Assembly (NCBI GenBank): GCA_018360145.1
Contig: SRPY01000095.1
Location: forward strand, 1-64,000
DNA from: Claviceps africana
Lineage: Eukaryota > Ascomycota > Sordariomycetes > Hypocreales > Clavicipitaceae
DNA length: 64,000 bases
Direction of reading: 5' to 3'
The notes under the pieces were generated by a model. It saw only the letters and a list, made by a program, of their open reading frames with translations, made no database searches and was not told where the DNA came from. A program made the translations under genes and the position numbers. Below, piece by piece: positions 1 through 10,028 of the stretch. How positions within the stretch are numbered: the first letter of the stretch is position 1; each line of letters begins with the position of its first letter.

Positions 1-2280
1 TAAAGTTATTTATAAAGTAGAAATATTTAAAGCTAAGCTATATAATAATACCCTTTACCTTTATTAATACTATAGCTACTTTTAATTTAAATATATTATA
101 GTACACTATAATATAGCATTATACTATAGCTATTATAGTGTTAGGTGCTATAAGGCTAAAGAGTTAGCTTACTTAGCCCTAATAAAGGCAATATAGAAAC
201 GCTAAATAAACTATATAAAATAGCACTTTATATAGTTATAATAATATAACATTACTAATAAGTAATAGTATTATATTTATAATATATACTTAAGCTAGCT
301 TTAAGCCTTTACTGCCCCTCCCTTAATACTAAAAAGAGATAAATAAATAAAGGTTATTTTATATAACTATTACTATAATACTAATAACCCTTTATTATAA
401 AAGGTATTGCTATAAAAATATATTAGCTAACTCTAAACCTACCTACTTAACTCTTAATTAATATTAACTTAATAAAGCGTTATAAAGGCCTTCTTTAGCT
501 AATAATCTATCTTTAGTATAGGTTTAAATATATAAATATTAACTTAATAGTCCCTTTAATATATATAACTAAAGTTATATACTAAAATATATAAAAGAAA
601 ACCTATTTTATATACTTAATACTAGAAACGTAAACTAAAACTAATATAATTATAATATAGAAATTAGGTATAATTAATAAACACCCCTTTAATTTAAGCT
701 TTAGCTACTACTAACTTACTACCTAAAGAGAATAAACTATATTATATATTTATTATTAATATAGAACTATATTATAGTTAACTTATAATAGCACTAACTA
801 ATATATAATTAATATAGTAGGCTATAATATATACTTAATATACTCTTTAATATATAAACTAAGCTAAACTATACCCTTTATTAAATTTATATTAGCTATA
901 TTATAACTTTAAAGTGTATTTATTAGTAATTTTAATTAACACTACCCTTTATAAAACTACTATAGTAAAATATTATTAAGTAGTAAACTCTTTTTATTAA
1001 TAATAAAGTAATAGTAACTTAAACTTACTACACTATAAAGTAAGGTTATATAGTTCTTTTATAGTAAATATAGTAATATTATTAACTATACTTAAGCTAC
1101 CTTTAATATAACTATTAAATACTTAAGGGGCCTTAACCTTACTAAGTTTAACTATATTTTATAGCTTATATAAATTAATACCGCTATTAATAAAAGGATT
1201 AGCTATAGCTATATATTTAAATAACTAAAAATAGACTAAAAACTAATTATAGCTAAGGTAGTGGTATAGTTCTAAATTAATAACACTAAAGACTTGCTTT
1301 TAACACTATATAAAATTAATATATATACTAAATAGATTATAAACAAGCTTTAAATAATAGCGTAGGTAGCGGTTTTATATAGACTTTAAGGCAGCTTTAA
1401 ACTAAACCTATAGTAAAACTATAAAATAAAGTAGGTAATATAAAATGTAAAAAGGGCGCTATAATAATAGTAGTTATTGTAAACTAAAGCTAATTAGTAA
1501 CTTATAATTAAAGTAGCCTAAATATAATCTTAAGTTATTTATAAAGAACAATATAGTTTTTAGTAAGCTATAGTTTACACTGCTTTTACTTATTAAAGTA
1601 ACCTTTAAAAACTTAAATATTAAGTATATCTTTAAAGTAAACTCCTTTTAAAATAATAATATATATTTAATCTCTTTTAAAGGGATAGCTTAAACACTAC
1701 TACTGCCTCTTTTTATTAAAATAAAGCTATAGCCTTTATAGAACGCTTTTTCCCTTTTTCTATAGCCTAACTTATTAATATCCTTAATAATTTTAACTCT
1801 TAACTTAATAACACTACATTTCTACTAAAAGACCGCTTTAATATTAATAAGATTTATAGCGTTATTAGAGGCCTTATTAGTTAAAAAGCACTAAGTATTA
1901 ATAACCTCTTAATTAAGTTCTTTAAAGCTTATAGAAAACCCTTTATAAAAATACTAACTTATTTATTTAATAAGTACTGCTATATTAAATACTATTTAGA
2001 ACTATATTAAAGGGCTAAAGTTATTATTCTCTATAAGCTAGAAAAAATATTAGCTAAATAATAATAAGCTAAGGTATAATACTTTATTTTACTCTTTAGT
2101 ATAGTTAATAAAATATTAGAAGTAGTAGTAGTGTCTTAGCTTACTATTATAGCTAAGTTAAAAGGCACACTTTTAGACCTTTAAATAGAGAATAAAGCTA
2201 ATTACTTTATAAAAGTTACCTTTAATATTCTTATAAAATTAGTGAAAATAGCGTAACACTATAGCGGAATTATATTATTA

Positions 2281-2715
2281 CTTTAACTTAATATATCTAT
2301 AGCTTTTAACACTATTTACTACTACTAACTTTTCTATATCCTTCTATCCTTTAGTGTATTTACTTAAATAGTAGTGTAGACCTAAGCCTTTATTACTAAC
2401 TATACTACTTACCTTTTCTTTAATAATTAATTAATAAAAGCTTTATTTATTATTATTAAGGTTCTATAGAGATTACTAATCTCCTTTATTCTCTTCTTAC
2501 TCTATATTATACCTTTATATTAAAAGCTTTAAGCTATATAATTTATATTTATCCTTAGCTTTTTTAATAATATAAATATTCTTATTTATAAATATATAAT
2601 AAAGGAGATATAGAAATAACTTAAAGATATATAAAGTATTTACTAAAAGTAGTCCTTTAAGTTTAGCTTTAATTTCTATTTTTAAAAGAGTAAACTAATT
2701 TATTTTACCTAAAAG
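2281..2715 (+). pseudogene. Reverse transcriptase remnant in LINE A copy 1
   Basis: Read in the frame starting at 2281, and allowing for RIP (TAA/TAG from CAA/CAG/TGG, N from D, I from V/T), the sequence follows the LINE reverse transcriptase order. It shows L-Q-L-D-I-S-G-A-F-D-like residues, then a Q-G-S-P-I-S-P-I-L-F-L-L-Y-like block around 2467-2510, then L-G-F-S-D-D-T-N-I-L-like residues at 2554-2583, then a W-S-x-K-F-x-L-N-F-like stretch and an E-K-S-x-L-like element. The same 270-base spacing from the start of the first block to the codon before the active site occurs in A copies 2, 3 and 4. The frame has many stops and both catalytic aspartates read as asparagine, so this is a dead gene. 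The domain assignment is confident; the exact clade (Tad1/I-like) is inferred. Confidence 0.8.
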
Positions 2716-3874
2716 TATACTATAATTACAATATTAATTTAACTTAGCACTACTATAATATAATCTATTTAATTAGCCTAGTTCCTTAAAGTTTAAATTT
2801 ATTAAAAGCTATATTAATAAATATATTAAAAGAAGGTTAAGGTAAAATTAAAATAGTAATAATTTATATTTATAGCATTAATAATATCTATATAAAGTTA
2901 TTTATTTAATAATACCTACCTTCTTTATATATAAGTAATATAAAGTATAGTTATATATAGTGTAGTATTACACTATATCTCTATAGAAATTAGTAATAAA
3001 GTAAAAGGTATTACTAAAGTATTTATTTTTAAATAGTTAAAATATCTTAAAGTAGTTATTAAAGTATTTAAAGCTATACCTTAGTCCTTTATTAAAACTA
3101 AAGTAGTAGTAGCCTTAATTAACCTATATTTAAACTTTTAATCCTTTAGCTTCTATAAAAGAATTAAAAGAAATAAAATAGTAAATAAAATATATACTAT
3201 TTATATAATAGTAGTAAGCTAACTCTACTGCTATCTTTACTACTACTAAGGCTACTTACTTTAAGAAAATAGCCGCTTTAAATATATACTATTTATAAAC
3301 TAACTATATAACTACTTTATAGAACCTTTACTAACTAAAGCCTTAGTTTTAAAATAAAAGAACTATTAGCACTATAAATATATTATAGTAGAAGTATATT
3401 AGTTTTAATTAAAATATATAGTAGCTAAATATAAGCCTTACTTTATATTTACTTTAAAAGTTAACTAACTTTATAAAGGGCTAGTTAAGTATAAATCCGC
3501 TACCTTAATATAGATATAAATAGAGAAGATTAGCTTAAATATATTTCTTTTCTCTTAATATATCCTTAATATAAATTTCTTAATTTATTAATATTAAACT
3601 AACCTTAAGAACTACTACTATCTTTTACTATTATACTTAATTTATAATTATATATAGCTAATTAACATTAAGCTGTTTTTACTGTATAATTACTATAATA
3701 TATATATTACACTTAACTTTAATAAACTAGCTATATTCTTTATAAAATAGCTTATTAATATATAAAAACTACTTTAATTTACCTTAGCTTATTACTTATA
3801 AAGGTAATAGAATTAAAACCTTTAAGAAGGTAAGGCCTTTTTAATATTACACTATAACCACTATATACCTCTAC

Positions 3875-4140
3875 TAAGCTTTAAAGAGGAAAGATATAAC
3901 TAATAAATAAGGCTTTAAAGAAGAAAAATATAACTTATAAGTAAGGCTTTAAAGAGGAAAAATATAAGCTAATAAATAAGGCTTTAAAGAAAAAAGAGGC
4001 ACGCCCTTAAAGCTAATTTATATTAAAAATAATATAAAACTATAGTAAGGCTTTAAAAAAGAAAGACATATCCTATAAGTAAGGCTTTAAAGAAAAAAGA
4101 TATAAGCTAATAAATAAGGCTTTAGAGAGGTAAAGGGAAG
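3875..4140 (+). repeat. 34-36-bp imperfect tandem repeats in LINE A 3' region
   Basis: About six units contain the core AAGGCTTTAAAGA, with successive cores 34-36 bases apart (for example 3911, 3945, 3980) and one longer interruption near 3990-4050. Equivalent arrays with different unit counts lie near 14940-15270, 43370-43490 and 51290-51480 in other A copies. They appear to be a length-variable part of the element's 3' untranslated region. Confidence 0.7.
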
Positions 4141-4507
4141 AGAGAGAAATATATAGTAGAAGTATATATTAAAGCTAAACCTAGCGTAAGGCTAAGCTAG
4201 ATATATTATAGAACCAGACTACGCTGTACCACGCTATTATTACTAGACCTCTAACCCTTTACTACGCTATTTTAGCATTATAAACTGTACTATACACTCT
4301 TTAGTAACACTAGCTAAAACAAGCTAGCTATATACTAAGTTCTATAGTAAATAACTACTTAGGGCTATATTAGCCCTAAGGCAGTTACTTTATAGCAGTA
4401 TATAGGTTTTTCTCTCTATCCTAAGGTTTTTCCTATATAGATTAAGTAGTAAAGGTACTAGATACTAGGCTAGAAACAGCCTAGCTAGCGTAAATAAATA
4501 AATAAAT

Positions 4508-4692
4508 TATTAATAAAGCTATAAATAAAATCACTATTATAGCTATAAAATACCTTTATAGTAAAAATATAGTAATTATATTTAAAAATATAGCTAAGCT
4601 TTATATTAAAAAAATAAAATAAGTTTATATTACTTTTAACTTACATATAATATAAAATTAATATATATTTAATATTATTATTAAAGGATTTT
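4508..4692 (+). mobile_element. LINE family B fragment, left arm of a fold-back
   Basis: This is a plus-oriented piece matching about positions 680-860 of LINE B (compare 61070-61255). It is followed directly by the same segment in reverse orientation (4700-4880). The two arms differ at many C/T and G/A sites, as expected if RIP mutated them separately. The left boundary is the (TAAA)n tail of A copy 1, which suggests A inserted into this fragment. Confidence 0.65.
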
Positions 4693-4699
4693 TAATAAG

Positions 4700-5556
4700 G
4701 AATCCTTAAATAATAATACTAAACACTTATTAGTTTAGTATTATATTTAAGCTAAAGGTAGTTTAAATTTATTCTATATTTTTAATATAGAGTTAAGCTA
4801 TATCTTTAAAGATAATCACTATATTGCTGCTATAAAGGCGCCTTATAGCCACTATCGTGTCTTTACTTATAGCTTTATTAATAATATAAATAATATCTTT
4901 TAAGCTATATTATTTAACTGCTTTGCTAATTAAGTTACCTTTAATAACAGTCTCTTTATAAATATAAGGCAGTACTGCTATAGGGGCGGCTAGGTAAATA
5001 AGCCTATTAGTTATTAAGGTAGCGCCGCTAGCTATAATTCTAGCCTATATTATAGTTAATGCAGTTCTAAGCTAAATAGCCTTTTTAATCGCCCTTTTAA
5101 CTATTACTTTAAGGTTAGTAGTTATAACTAGTTTTTAAGGGTTAGTAGGTTACTTATAATAGGCCTATATTATTTCTATATTAATAATATATAGAATAAC
5201 CTTTTAAACTTCTTTTAGTAAAAAAGTTAGTATAAGCTTAGTAATTTTATTATATTTCTATTATAAATAGATTAGTATTTAGTCCTAAGCTACGTTAACT
5301 ATATTATTAACTTAGTTTCCTACTATAAACTTATTATAATAAATAAGGGGATTATAATAACTCTATAAAAGGCTATAGTTTTCTATATTAATATCTATTA
5401 TTATTACACTACTTACTATATCTATACTTTAGGCTTAATATACTATTATAAAGGGGGGTAAATAGGTATAGTAAAACTTTTTATCTGCTTTTTAAGTTAA
5501 TCTAAGTTAACTCCGCAGCGTTATTGCGGTGCAGACGAAATCGCGAAAGTTTTTTT
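4700..5556 (-). mobile_element. LINE family B, 5'-terminal fragment (minus)
   Basis: This is the first ~855 bases of LINE B on the minus strand. Its 5' terminal box lies at about 5508-5556 and keeps CpG-rich bases (GCGAAATCGCG-type). It has no 3' tail and ends at the inversion point near 4692-4700. It is less RIP-degraded than the B fragment immediately to its right. It probably holds only the 5' untranslated region and the start of ORF1. Confidence 0.7.
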
Positions 5557-5564
5557 TTTATATT

Positions 5565-6785
5565 TAAATAGTTAATATATTACTTTTACTTTATATTTAT
5601 AAAGGCTAAGTAATTAGTTTTAAAAGTATATTTAATAGTAATATAATAGCTATAATATAAAGTTATAATATAATATATAATAATATAATTAAATTTAAAG
5701 TATTAAATAATATTAATAAAAATAAAGGGCTTTATTATATAGTTTTACTTTAAATATTTTAGCTTTATAAATAACTTTTTTATAATATAATTTATTAGCT
5801 ATATTAATATCTTTAATTTTAAATATAAAGAAAGCTTATATTATAATATTATAAAATTTTTATATTATTACTGTAATAATATTATTATAATTAATAGTAA
5901 TAAAGTTATAAAAAATATTTTCTTTAATAATTTAATATACATAATTAATAAAAAATCCTTTAATAATAATATTAAATATATATTAATTTAATACTATATT
6001 TAAGCTAAAGGTAGTTTAAATTTATTTTATATTTTTAATATAAAGTTAAGCTATATTTTTAAATGTAATAATTATATTATTACTATAAAGGTATTTTATA
6101 GCTATAATAGTATCTTTATTTATAGTTTAATTTATAATATTAATAATATTTATTAAGCTATATTATTTAATTATTTTATTAATTAAATAACCTTTAATAA
6201 TAATTTATTTATAAATATAAAGTAATATTATTATAAAAGTAGTTAAATAAATATATTTATTAATTATTAAAATAATACTATTAATTATAATTTTAGCTTA
6301 TATTATAGCTAATATAAATTTAAATTAAGTAGCCTTTTTAATTATTTATTTAATTATTACTTTAAAGTTAATAAGTTATTTATAATAAACTTATATTATT
6401 TCTATATTAATAATATATAAAATAACTTTTTAAACTTCTTTTAGTAAAAAAGTTAAAATAAGCTTAGTAATTTTATTATATTTATTTTATAAATAAATTA
6501 GTATTTAATTTTAAGCTATATTAGGTATAATATTAACTTAGTTTTTTACTATAAATTTATTATAATAAATAAAGAAATTATAATAACTTTATAAAAGGCT
6601 ATAGCTTTTTATATTAATATTTATTATTATTATATTACTTATTATATTTATACTTTAAGCTTAATATACTATTATAAAAAAAGGTAAATAAATATAGTAA
6701 AATTTTTATCAGCTTTTTAAGTTAATTTAAGTTAATTCTATAGCACTATTATAGTGTAGGTAAAATTACAAAAGTTCTTTTTTTT
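5565..6785 (-). mobile_element. LINE family B, second 5'-terminal fragment (minus, strongly RIP-mutated)
   Basis: This matches roughly the first 1.2 kb of LINE B in minus orientation (compare 41320-42541). The 5' box at 6735-6780 is still recognisable but has lost most C and G. It lies in the same orientation as the preceding fragment, so two B 5' ends stand in tandem. It runs into a T-rich tract and an (AT)n run (about 6792-6812) at its right end. Confidence 0.7.
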
Positions 6786-7244
6786 TTACTATTATATATA
6801 TATATATATATTTTATAGTTAATAATCAATTTATTAATGTAAATTATAGAATCTACAGTAAGTTTAGGTAATCCTAAACATTCTCCTATACAACTATAGT
6901 GTAAAATGTTCGGAATCACTTATAACCTACTATATTTAGGCTAGTCTATAATAAAGCTTTTAAAATAGAAATAAAGCCTATAGCTAATCGCTATAGTGCT
7001 ATAAAAACCTTTTACCATCTAGCTTACTAAGTCTACTACATTAGTATTCTTAAGGGTAAAAGCCTTTATAAACCCCTTATTTCTAATAGTTTGTAACATA
7101 AATGACTATTTATAAATATATGCTATAAGTAACTGTATTATAGAACACAGTAAGATTAAGCTTCCAATCTTTAAATGGTTCGCTCTTAATTTCTTCTCTA
7201 GAAGTAAATTAAAGCAAGCTAAATAGCAACCTCCTTTTAAGTGC
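6786..7244. other. Transition zone, 3' flank of the carrier gene
   Basis: This is about 460 bases between the last B fragment and the gene's stop codon, with an (AT)n microsatellite at the left end and gradually rising GC. It probably holds the 3' untranslated region and polyadenylation signals of the minus-strand gene, but no defined signal stands out and no coding sequence is supported. Confidence 0.5.
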
Positions 7245-8233
7245 CTATAACAAAGCTGTATGTGCTACACTTGTTTGGCGGATAAGCTCTTCGTAAAGTG
7301 TCCAAGCCAATGCTGAACTTAATGCTTTGCGACTTATCCTCAGTGCCAAACCATCCCATAATGACCGGAACCCGTCTTCCGCGACCATCTTATAGCCCGC
7401 TTGCCCAACATTTCGATATTGATCAGGTTGCAACTGTATCCTCGTCTTCACGGCATCAAAGGGATTTGATATCGCCGAGCAGGCTGCTCCAGCAAGAATT
7501 CCTGATATAAAATTGACTGAACTGGCCATAGAGGTTGTCATTTTGGGTAGCTCGAGATCAGGACGTGGTGACGTAGGCGCTACTAACGATCCAAGCTTAG
7601 TTTTGAGCAGTTCATAAAATAACACGTACAACCCTGCGTACGGTGCATCCCGTATAGCGGTTGCACCGTATCCTGAAAAAAAGCCACGTAATCCATTATG
7701 TCGTTTAATATCAGTGGTAGCAGACCACATCGATGAATAAGAGTACAAGTTTGACTCAAATCGAACCTTGATGACACTGAGTGGCATGAGAACAAAACCA
7801 GCAAAAGTTCTAGCTGCTGCTCCCGAGGCTAAATTTTGCCAGCTAGTCAACATAGGAAGCGCGGATGACACGTTTCGAGTGCCCATTTGCTCCATATGTT
7901 GGCGAATACCGTTCAGTGAGGTAAAATATATTGCCGACCCAAATCCGGTGCGCAATGTCGAAGGAATTGCGCCACGCCACAGGCTCCGAGTGATTTGACG
8001 AGATCGACGTATGTCTGTCCAGCATGCAGATAAAGAAGGACGTCCAGACTGTTGGACGCGTGTCTTAAGCAGGTCCAAGGGCTGGAGAATGGCAGCTGAC
8101 GCAATTCCTGACCCAAGTCCCGAGAGGAAGTGACGTGCTACACATCGTTGCATATGTGAGACTTCGTACCCAGCAAAGGTGATCTATAAATCTACATACT
8201 TGACCTTGCGCTTGGATTGGGTCCTTCTTTCAT
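7245..8233 (-). CDS. hem25: Mitochondrial glycine carrier, SLC25A38/Hem25 family
   Basis: This is an inner-membrane carrier that brings glycine into mitochondria for the first step of haem synthesis in characterised relatives. The model has two exons: 8233-8200 (34 nt) and 8137-7245, joined over a 62-nt intron, giving 308 residues. The N-terminus becomes MKEGPNPSARSTRHF. The three carrier repeats carry P-L-D-L-L-K at residues 31-36, P-L-S-V-I-K at 130-135 and P-F-D-A-V-K at 237-242. The second has serine in place of the usual acidic residue, as is typical of SLC25A38. R-D-A-P-Y-A-G-L-Y (174-182) and S-S-A-L-A-W near the C-terminus are further family marks. The ATG at 8153 gives an intact 302-residue frame but lies inside the predicted intron and replaces the expected N-terminus with unrelated residues. 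The gene is free of RIP stops and has no coding neighbours. Confidence 0.9.
8138..8199 (-). other. Predicted 62-nt intron of the carrier gene
   Basis: On the minus strand the donor is GTATGT (8199-8194), a branch-like CTCAC lies at 8160-8156 and the acceptor is TAG (8140-8138). This is typical of short introns in filamentous fungi. Splicing joins ...AGG-TCA-A to CA-CGT-CAC in phase 1 and gives a family-like N-terminus. The in-frame ATG at 8153-8151 would be removed from the spliced messenger. Confidence 0.75.
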
Positions 8234-8298
8234 CTTGAAGAAAGACCCACGATTAAATCGTCGTTGTTGTTGCGAAAGTTTAGACTTGAGAAATACAT
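8230..8298 (-). other. Upstream ORF of 22 codons abutting the carrier start
   Basis: On the minus strand an ATG at 8298 opens a 22-codon frame. Its TGA (8232-8230) overlaps the main start as ATGA (8233-8230). It would affect translation only if the messenger begins upstream of 8298, which the sequence does not show. The tract between the two starts is CAA/CGA-rich, as fungal leader sequences often are. Confidence 0.4.
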
Positions 8299-8603
8299 GA
8301 AACTGTTGCACGGCGCGAGCTTCCTAAGTTTAACATGCATGATAATCTCGCCATACAAAGCCCTCAGCGAACGCTGCACTTACATATGTACATACAGTGG
8401 GACAACGGAATGTTTTTGCTTAAGCTGAGGTATCGCTATAATTTTTCCGGTTTAGCCAGTCTATACGTTTTATATAGAAATATATAAGAATACTTAGAAA
8501 TTTAATTAATATAATACCCTATATTAAAGTTATTTAAATAATAATTAGTATATTTTATTATAATTTAATAATAAGTTTTTAAGTTAACTAAATAAAAAAA
8601 ATC
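8299..8603. other. 5' flank of the carrier gene, then RIP-type sequence
   Basis: 8299-8455 is normal-GC DNA likely to contain the promoter. No TATA box or known operator is convincing. From about 8460 the composition drops abruptly to RIP-type AT-rich sequence with no recognisable element. The sequence GCTTAAGCTGAGGTA near 8419 resembles the inner part of the inverted repeat of the small element at 8604. Confidence 0.4.
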
Positions 8604-8701
8604 TAATTGCAGTACTTTAGCTTAAGAAAAAACAATTTGCATCAAACTATATATATAGTTTTACGTAGAAGGTTTTTACCTCAGCTAAGGTACTGCAATT
8701 A
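8604..8701. mobile_element. 98-bp MITE-like inverted-repeat element
   Basis: The sequence begins TAATTGCAGTAC and ends GTACTGCAATTA, a 12-base perfect inverted repeat. Similarity continues inward (TTTAGCTTAAG against CTTAGCTGAGG) with differences partly of the RIP type. The outermost TA on each side could be a TA target duplication, as in Tc1/mariner-derived MITEs. There is no coding capacity. The superfamily is inferred only from the TA. Confidence 0.6.
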
Positions 8702-8866
8702 AATTTTCTGCATTTTATGTAATTAACCTAAAATAAAAAAAAAGAGTTTAATATTTTAATATACTTACTATTAACTTAATAAGGTACTATATTTATTAAG
8801 TTTTTAAGAACTTCTATATATTTATATAGGAGAGGTATTAACTAGCTAAACTAAATAAAATTATTA

Positions 8867-8952
8867 TAATGCCTTAGCTTAGGTAGAAGCCTTTTACAGC
8901 CTATTAGATATATAGTAGGTGGCTTAATGTATATAGTTATACTTAGGCATTA
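8867..8952. mobile_element. 86-bp candidate MITE
   Basis: The ends TAATGCCT and AGGCATTA form a short inverted repeat flanked or included by TA. The interior CTTAGCTTAGGTAGAAGCC resembles inner sequence of the element at 8604-8701, so the two may belong to related families. The repeat is short (8-11 bases), so the call is tentative. Confidence 0.4.
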
Positions 8953-9425
8953 CAACGATTCTATCTAATTTAGCCAATTAGAGTGTAAACGATACATAAT
9001 AAAAACTATAAATATGATATATAATAAATATAATACTCCATTATAATAAAGTTATTATAACTATTAGTAAGTATTATATTATATATAAATGTTTTTCTTA
9101 CAATGTTTTGCTAGTTTAATTGCTGGTTATTTATATACAGTAGTGGCTTAAGAACACTTTAGAAATACCTCTTTACTTACAACTAAGCTACATAGTTATT
9201 ACTACGTCCTATATAGAGATAATAATACTTTATTTATTATTTAATTAAATTTATAGAATAGTAATGCATAAAAACCATTTTTATACATTAAAAAAAGAAA
9301 GTACTTATAGATTTCTAACTATATTTAAATATTTAAAATACAATCATTATAGAGTGGCTAACATAGCTACTGCTGTTTAGCGTTAATAGAGATGATATAA
9401 TTGTAAAGGAAATAACTTTTTTAAA
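8953..9425. other. AT-rich spacer, nothing recognised
   Basis: This is about 470 bases of AT-rich DNA between the small inverted-repeat elements and the next LINE B fragment. No open frame, RNA gene or terminal repeat is evident. Confidence 0.5.
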
Positions 9426-9790
9426 AAAGATTTTTTTTTATAAATTTACCTACACTACTATAGCGCTATAGAAATAACTTTAATGTTTTTAAAACATTAA
9501 TAAAAGAATATTAAGCTAATTTACCTTTTTTTAATAGTATATTAAACTTAAAGTATAAGTAAAATAAATTATATAATTTATAAATGTAAATAATATAAAT
9601 TACAGCTTTATATAAAGTTATTATTACTTTTTGATAAAGGAAAGTACCTTTATAAATAGCTTTTAAATTAAATTTATATTTATAGTAATTTAAAATAAAA
9701 TATTTATTTATTTATATAAAATATATTATAAAATTACTAAGTTTACTCTAATAACTATATTAAAAAAAAGTATAAAATATTATTTTTTAT
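9426..9790 (+). mobile_element. LINE family B, 5' fragment (left half)
   Basis: The RIP-degraded 5' box (about 9440-9470) is followed by the first ~360 bases of LINE B. The element is interrupted at 9790 by a TIR element. A short continuation is recognisable after it, at 16188 to about 16240 (AATAATATACACTTAATATA-like, compare 52375-52410). Confidence 0.6.
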
Positions 9791-10017
9791 AGGGAGCTGT
9801 TATCGGGCACCCTTGTTTTGTGTACTCAGCACCCCAAGTGCTGCAAAGAGCTAAGCCCCACAAAAGAAAAAGTAAATAATATAAATATATATATATTTTT
9901 ATATGATATATAAAAAATATATACAAATAACAATTTAATGCTTTATATAGCTAGCTATATATTAAGCCTTCTTGTAATATTATATATATTTATTTATAGT
10001 AGATATTAATATATATA

Positions 10018-10028
10018 TAGTTTATATA
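10018..10028. repeat. Target-site duplication of LINE A copy 2, left
   Basis: TAGTTTATATA lies immediately before the 5' box of A copy 2 and recurs after its (TAAA)n tail at 15982-15992. An extra A may belong to the duplication or to the tail. Confidence 0.85.

Larger units (their letters stand above)
1..4507 (+). mobile_element. LINE family A, copy 1 (3' part, cut by window start)
   Basis: This is the 3' portion of a RIP-degraded non-LTR retrotransposon. Its first base matches about position 11071 of A copy 2, so it enters the window inside ORF1, next to the CCHC zinc knuckle. ORF2 follows. From 2281 one frame reads a degenerate reverse transcriptase, with the finger/palm region, a QGSP-ISP-like block near 2467 and the L-S-F-F-N-N active-site remnant at 2554-2571. 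The 3' untranslated region carries 34-36-bp repeats (about 3875-4140) and ends in the family-typical GCTAGCG followed by (TAAA)n. Every frame is full of TAA/TAG, so it is inactive. The 5' end and one target-site copy lie outside the window. Confidence 0.85.

Noticed and set aside
3875..4140. CRISPR-like array
   Set aside because: Units are 34-36 bases with no distinct spacers, lie in a LINE 3' end and occur in other copies; the genome is fungal.
6792..6812. (AT)n run as a promoter or origin
   Set aside because: Short AT repeats are expected by chance in this composition and it lies at the edge of a transposon fragment downstream of the gene.
7298..8116. Small ORFs of 60-76 codons on both strands inside the carrier gene
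   Set aside because: They overlap the Hem25 frame, have no recognisable domain and are explained as shadows of a real coding region.
7245..8153. The 302-residue frame beginning at 8153 as the true protein
   Set aside because: Its first residues MQRCVA lie in or across a well-formed intron, and the spliced version gives a better family N-terminus.
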